DNA from: Paenibacillus solanacearum
GTDB lineage: Bacteria > Bacillota > Bacilli > Paenibacillales > NBRC-103111
NCBI RefSeq assembly: GCF_910593845.1
Contig: NZ_CAJVAS010000019.1
Span: 1 to 64,000, forward strand
Length of the DNA stretch: 64,000 nt
Direction of reading: 5' to 3'
In this document: piece by piece, positions 62,701-64,000 of the stretch
Numbering within the stretch: position 1 is the first letter of the stretch
How the letters are laid out: each line of letters starts with the position of its first letter
Program-made: the position numbers and the translations under genes
Notes under the pieces: generated by a model
What the model was told of the DNA's origin: nothing
Databases searched by the model: none
Seen by the model: the letters and a program-made list of their open reading frames with translations, nothing else

Positions 62701-63833
62701 AAACCGACACGCGCTGCGCCTTCCGGACGGGAAGAGCTACTCTTTCGTTGGTTCTCCACAGTGGCGGGCTGCATTGCGGTCAAAGTCCGTGTGATCATAC
62801 TAACCCGATGCCATAAGCGGAGCCGCTCCCACACCGCTATCGCGCCTGCGGCAGCAACGCCTGACCTATTCGCTGCGTTCGAGCGCTGTACAAGGCGGGC
62901 CTGCGCCCTCGCTCCATATCGAGGCTGTCGCGCCGGCTCGGATAGCTCCTGTGCCGTTGCAGCAAGCCAAGATATTATGCTCGCTTGCCGCTTGCCATTC
63001 CCTTGCTTAAACAAAGAAAGGTCAGCATATTTCTCCGACCGGGCAGCCATTACGACCTGTCCGGCATAGAAGTAAATCGGGCTGACAAGCCCCTTTATAT
63101 CAAAGAAAGGACCTCGTCCGGTATACAAGCGGAGGTCCGCTGACGATTGTGTCGTTATTGGCAAGCTGTACACCGGATAAAGACGCGATACCGCTGCTTG
63201 AGGAGCAGAGTATGCCGCCTCTCCGCCCGGGGCTTGACCCCGGCGATACACGGCCTTCGTGCCAAGGGCGAGATAAGCCATGGCAGGGCTTGTATCCAGA
63301 TTCGTCTCCGTCACAGCGGACGGCTGTGCCCTCTCCGTACCTTGGAACCGCACCATCTCAGAGTGGGCGACAGCGGCTGAGCGCACAAGCTGCGCTGCTA
63401 CAGCGCGGGGAGACTTCAGCTCCGCAGAGGGCGTGCTGCGCCCACCGGCAAACCGCTCGTAATGCGCCTCACGGCTCGACTGGCGTACGTTCGATAGCAG
63501 TCGAAGATGCCGCAGGTGCAGCGCGATGGAGAAGGACAGGGTCGCATCATCGCTCCCTCCCTTTGACCCCAGCCGGTGAACCAGCTGGCCTCGCCTCCCC
63601 TTATGCCCAACGGTCCAGCCATATTTGCCCGCGATTCGTCCGGCGAACCCCCCGTCCGAAAAGCGAATCGAACGCGACAGTCCGGGGCCGACGCCATAAG
63701 AAGACATAACAGCTCCTTGTCGTCCCCGCTGATCCGTCAACTGCTCAACACTCGCAGCCTGCCCCCTGAGCACATGACGGACGGTTAGATGGCGTATACC
63801 GTTATTCCGTTGTCGATGATCCGACCCACCCAT
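59754..63833 (-). CDS. Very large arginine-rich low-complexity protein of unknown function
   Basis: ATG 63833 lies 7 bases after GGAGGG, a better start than the upstream GTG 63881. The 1359-residue protein is highly basic, rich in Arg, Ala, Ser, Gln and His, with few hydrophobic stretches and probably mostly disordered. A degenerate repeat of about 15 residues occurs in the middle. The C-terminal 50 residues are different: an acidic-amphipathic helical end (MMEHAIQAIERDLKHAKELW, then IDTRRLADQMIKEMDQRMRTMRQRRG). It sits between the tube gene and the LysM connector, where related systems usually carry only a very small gene. It could be a tail-lumen or tape-measure-like protein, or a cargo; I cannot tell. 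GC and codon use resemble those of the neighbours. Confidence 0.75.
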   Translation of the reverse strand: MGGSDHRQRNNGIRHLTVRHVLRGQAASVEQLTDQRGRQGAVMSSYGVGPGLSRSIRFSDGGFAGRIAGKYGWTVGHKGRRGQLVHRLGSKGGSDDATLSFSIALHLRHLRLLSNVRQSSREAHYERFAGGRSTPSAELKSPRAVAAQLVRSAAVAHSEMVRFQGTERAQPSAVTETNLDTSPAMAYLALGTKAVYRRGQAPGGEAAYSAPQAAVSRLYPVYSLPITTQSSADLRLYTGRGPFFDIKGLVSPIYFYAGQVVMAARSEKYADLSLFKQGNGKRQASIISWLAATAQELSEPARQPRYGARAQARLVQRSNAANRSGVAAAGAIAVWERLRLWHRVSMITRTLTAMQPATVENQRKSSSSRPEGAARVGFYDQTGWRRAPMAEADEALRSPKAHLPLQEGRFLQASGVRHKHADAPVAYIGPQPLRFRFIHRDVRQFAVLWPITDETLDVYAKRLMRRKAWQPVLQPQRFYTLGPNEGLPAARRPHGMVPWEAPVAKLRHSITTCKAGAVLGHGDHVPIRTRGMALRQSELTVREARVTRYHSDLAVREGRIMRQRSELTLAETCAARLLSGQTLTDARVAPRWSSELPLVEIRATRRPRVQTLTGAQIMAHRQSEPARMEIRATRQPIGIAHGSNAIRIRAMVMHANSELNRRLRHPAAIKGNDAITPFVRQMKLLGFVTSHTGVFPYRADAVSAANMYLTGQTVGRAEQEKDRWLLRMPSRTVRQKTPVPQADDFFQYKHMDYSSARLDSMLPRTQAALKQTVSEINTSDVVRGHLQIRGHELFARRLSVQTALETAMINSRLLGRRNSPLPKLPYNLLQEAGNSRPHDRGVRLVMPVRRLSGDAAPTPIRIEESRLRMGGAPPTVSGSLRLAAGWRQRAAPEWASGTSPFTSPKRSGTLAEVRIAAKPLQGSVGRLAIIHPVEQGSPAAVSGAGTARPGVRGDLSLLQRPVSRRAELSQSRHAEAAAERSARTIQTALAIRPTRRDTVSAPFIARNRRIADAAGVEAGRAGKPISRHPRLHVRLKANLSNAAAHEHQDTLLYRTRAAYQASRNAPVSIGPQSIDTRAHGASQRLGAWREADRSMRWRHSAWGRAERPAASKRALEMMDTARHLTRRSQAKASRPNTSSAYGPSVIRRHFERPPLDARAFVSAEQTARLSRAGMNASPPRPSQWPSASAASVLASGGQLVTDLTPALRTVIGGRSTPGLNRPQPARMDRIGATAGAEPAGSGAWAGIAPQHRVSPAAPAATTSHAVKRRGTSAAGHEDERREPQRHAARMEIAARKASSQPASGPALQMMEHAIQAIERDLKHAKELWSNPPIDTRRLADQMIKEMDQRMRTMRQRRGM
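61925..62240 (-). repeat. Degenerate 15-residue repeat inside the arginine-rich protein
   Basis: Roughly seven copies of the pattern R-x-S-E-L-T-x-x-E-A-R-x-x (for example RQSELTVREARVT, RYHSDLAVREGRIM, RQRSELTLAETCAA, EPARMEIRAT) follow one another in the translated minus strand. The units are diverged, so they are old or under weak constraint. Confidence 0.6.
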
Positions 63834-63890
63834 GGCTGTGCCCTCCAGCTTGTGTTTTCCGTTGCCTGCCGCATCCGACACCCACTTGCA

Positions 63891-64000
63891 TCAAAACCAG
63901 CTCGCAACCTTGAATCCGTTATGCGTCAATTCGATCGCCTCTACCGCTATGTCGCTGCTGGAAGCGTTCAATTCAGGGCCGGACCATTTGGTCGGGTAAG
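63891..64000 (-). CDS. C-terminus of a gp19-type tail tube protein (5' part outside window)
   Basis: On the minus strand an open frame enters from the right edge and ends at TGA (63891-63893). The 35 visible residues read YPTKWSGPELNA..., then IAVEAIELTHNGFKV, the typical end of T4 gp19-like tube proteins (Afp1/Afp5, Hcp-like). It is followed 57 bases later by the large arginine-rich gene. This fixes the upstream part of the contractile system as continuing beyond the window. Confidence 0.8.
   Translation of the reverse strand, partial: YPTKWSGPELNASSSDIAVEAIELTHNGFKVASWF

Noticed and set aside
59754-63833. Possibility that the arginine-rich frame is itself only a shadow of + strand genes
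   Set aside because: The frame is uninterrupted for over 4 kb, has a strong ribosome binding site at ATG 63833, follows the tube gene on the same strand, and the + strand shows only short broken frames.

Overview
The window looks like a chromosome segment of an endospore-forming Firmicute of the Paenibacillaceae (Paenibacillus/Cohnella type). The evidence is moderately high GC, strong GGAGG-type ribosome binding sites with some TTG/GTG starts, Fur boxes of the Bacillus 7-1-7 form, a Spo0E-like phosphatase, tandem glycine riboswitches, a split glycine decarboxylase (gcvPA/gcvPB), an SLH-domain surface protein and a spore-coat-style collagen-like protein. No rRNA, tRNA, CRISPR array or insertion sequence was recognised.

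Layout. 1-1143 (minus) is the 5' part of a collagen-like surface protein with a possible SigK promoter, followed by a decayed acetyltransferase remnant. 1972-8604 (minus) is a catecholate-siderophore island of Bacillus bacillibactin type: two esterases, permeases FeuC/FeuB, binding protein FeuA and the AraC-type regulator Btr, with Fur boxes; no ATPase gene is present. Divergent from it, with its own Fur box, lies an SLH-domain protein of about 1050 residues (8928-12074). 12380-17152 holds an FAD oxidoreductase, a membrane-anchored DJ-1/PfpI-type protein, a membrane glycosyltransferase and a small unknown protein.

17305-24185 (minus) is a complete yxeKLMNOPQ-type operon for salvage of S-modified cysteine (2-succinocysteine in B. 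subtilis): monooxygenase, N-acetyltransferase, ABC importer, deacetylase and MmgE/PrpD protein. 24343-29826 is the glycine cleavage region: gcvH (minus) and gcvT-gcvPA-gcvPB (plus) diverge from one short promoter region, and each side carries its own tandem glycine riboswitch and terminator. 29773-41819 is a mixed region of small secreted and stress proteins (LapA, CorA, GSP17M, DUF1328, USP), a hybrid histidine kinase with a CheR methyltransferase, a chemoreceptor, a frameshifted CBO0543 gene and an acetyltransferase.

41914-64000 (minus) is the most unusual part: about 22 kb of a phage-tail-like contractile injection system. It runs from the end of a gp19-type tube gene through a 1359-residue arginine-rich unknown protein, LysM tube/baseplate connector, gpD hub, gpV spike, gp25, two J-like baseplate proteins, a gpI-like protein with a propeller-like front, an accessory protein with a conserved N-terminal motif and a PAAR-like (DUF4280) tip. 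The same-strand series then continues into three envelope proteins: a membrane MORN-repeat protein, an exported helical protein, and a multi-pass protein with an outside beta-propeller-like region, HAMP and a degenerate class III cyclase domain. Sheath, tape-measure and ATPase genes would lie beyond the right edge if present. The membrane genes suggest that the machine is attached to, or sensed at, the cell envelope; this is inference.
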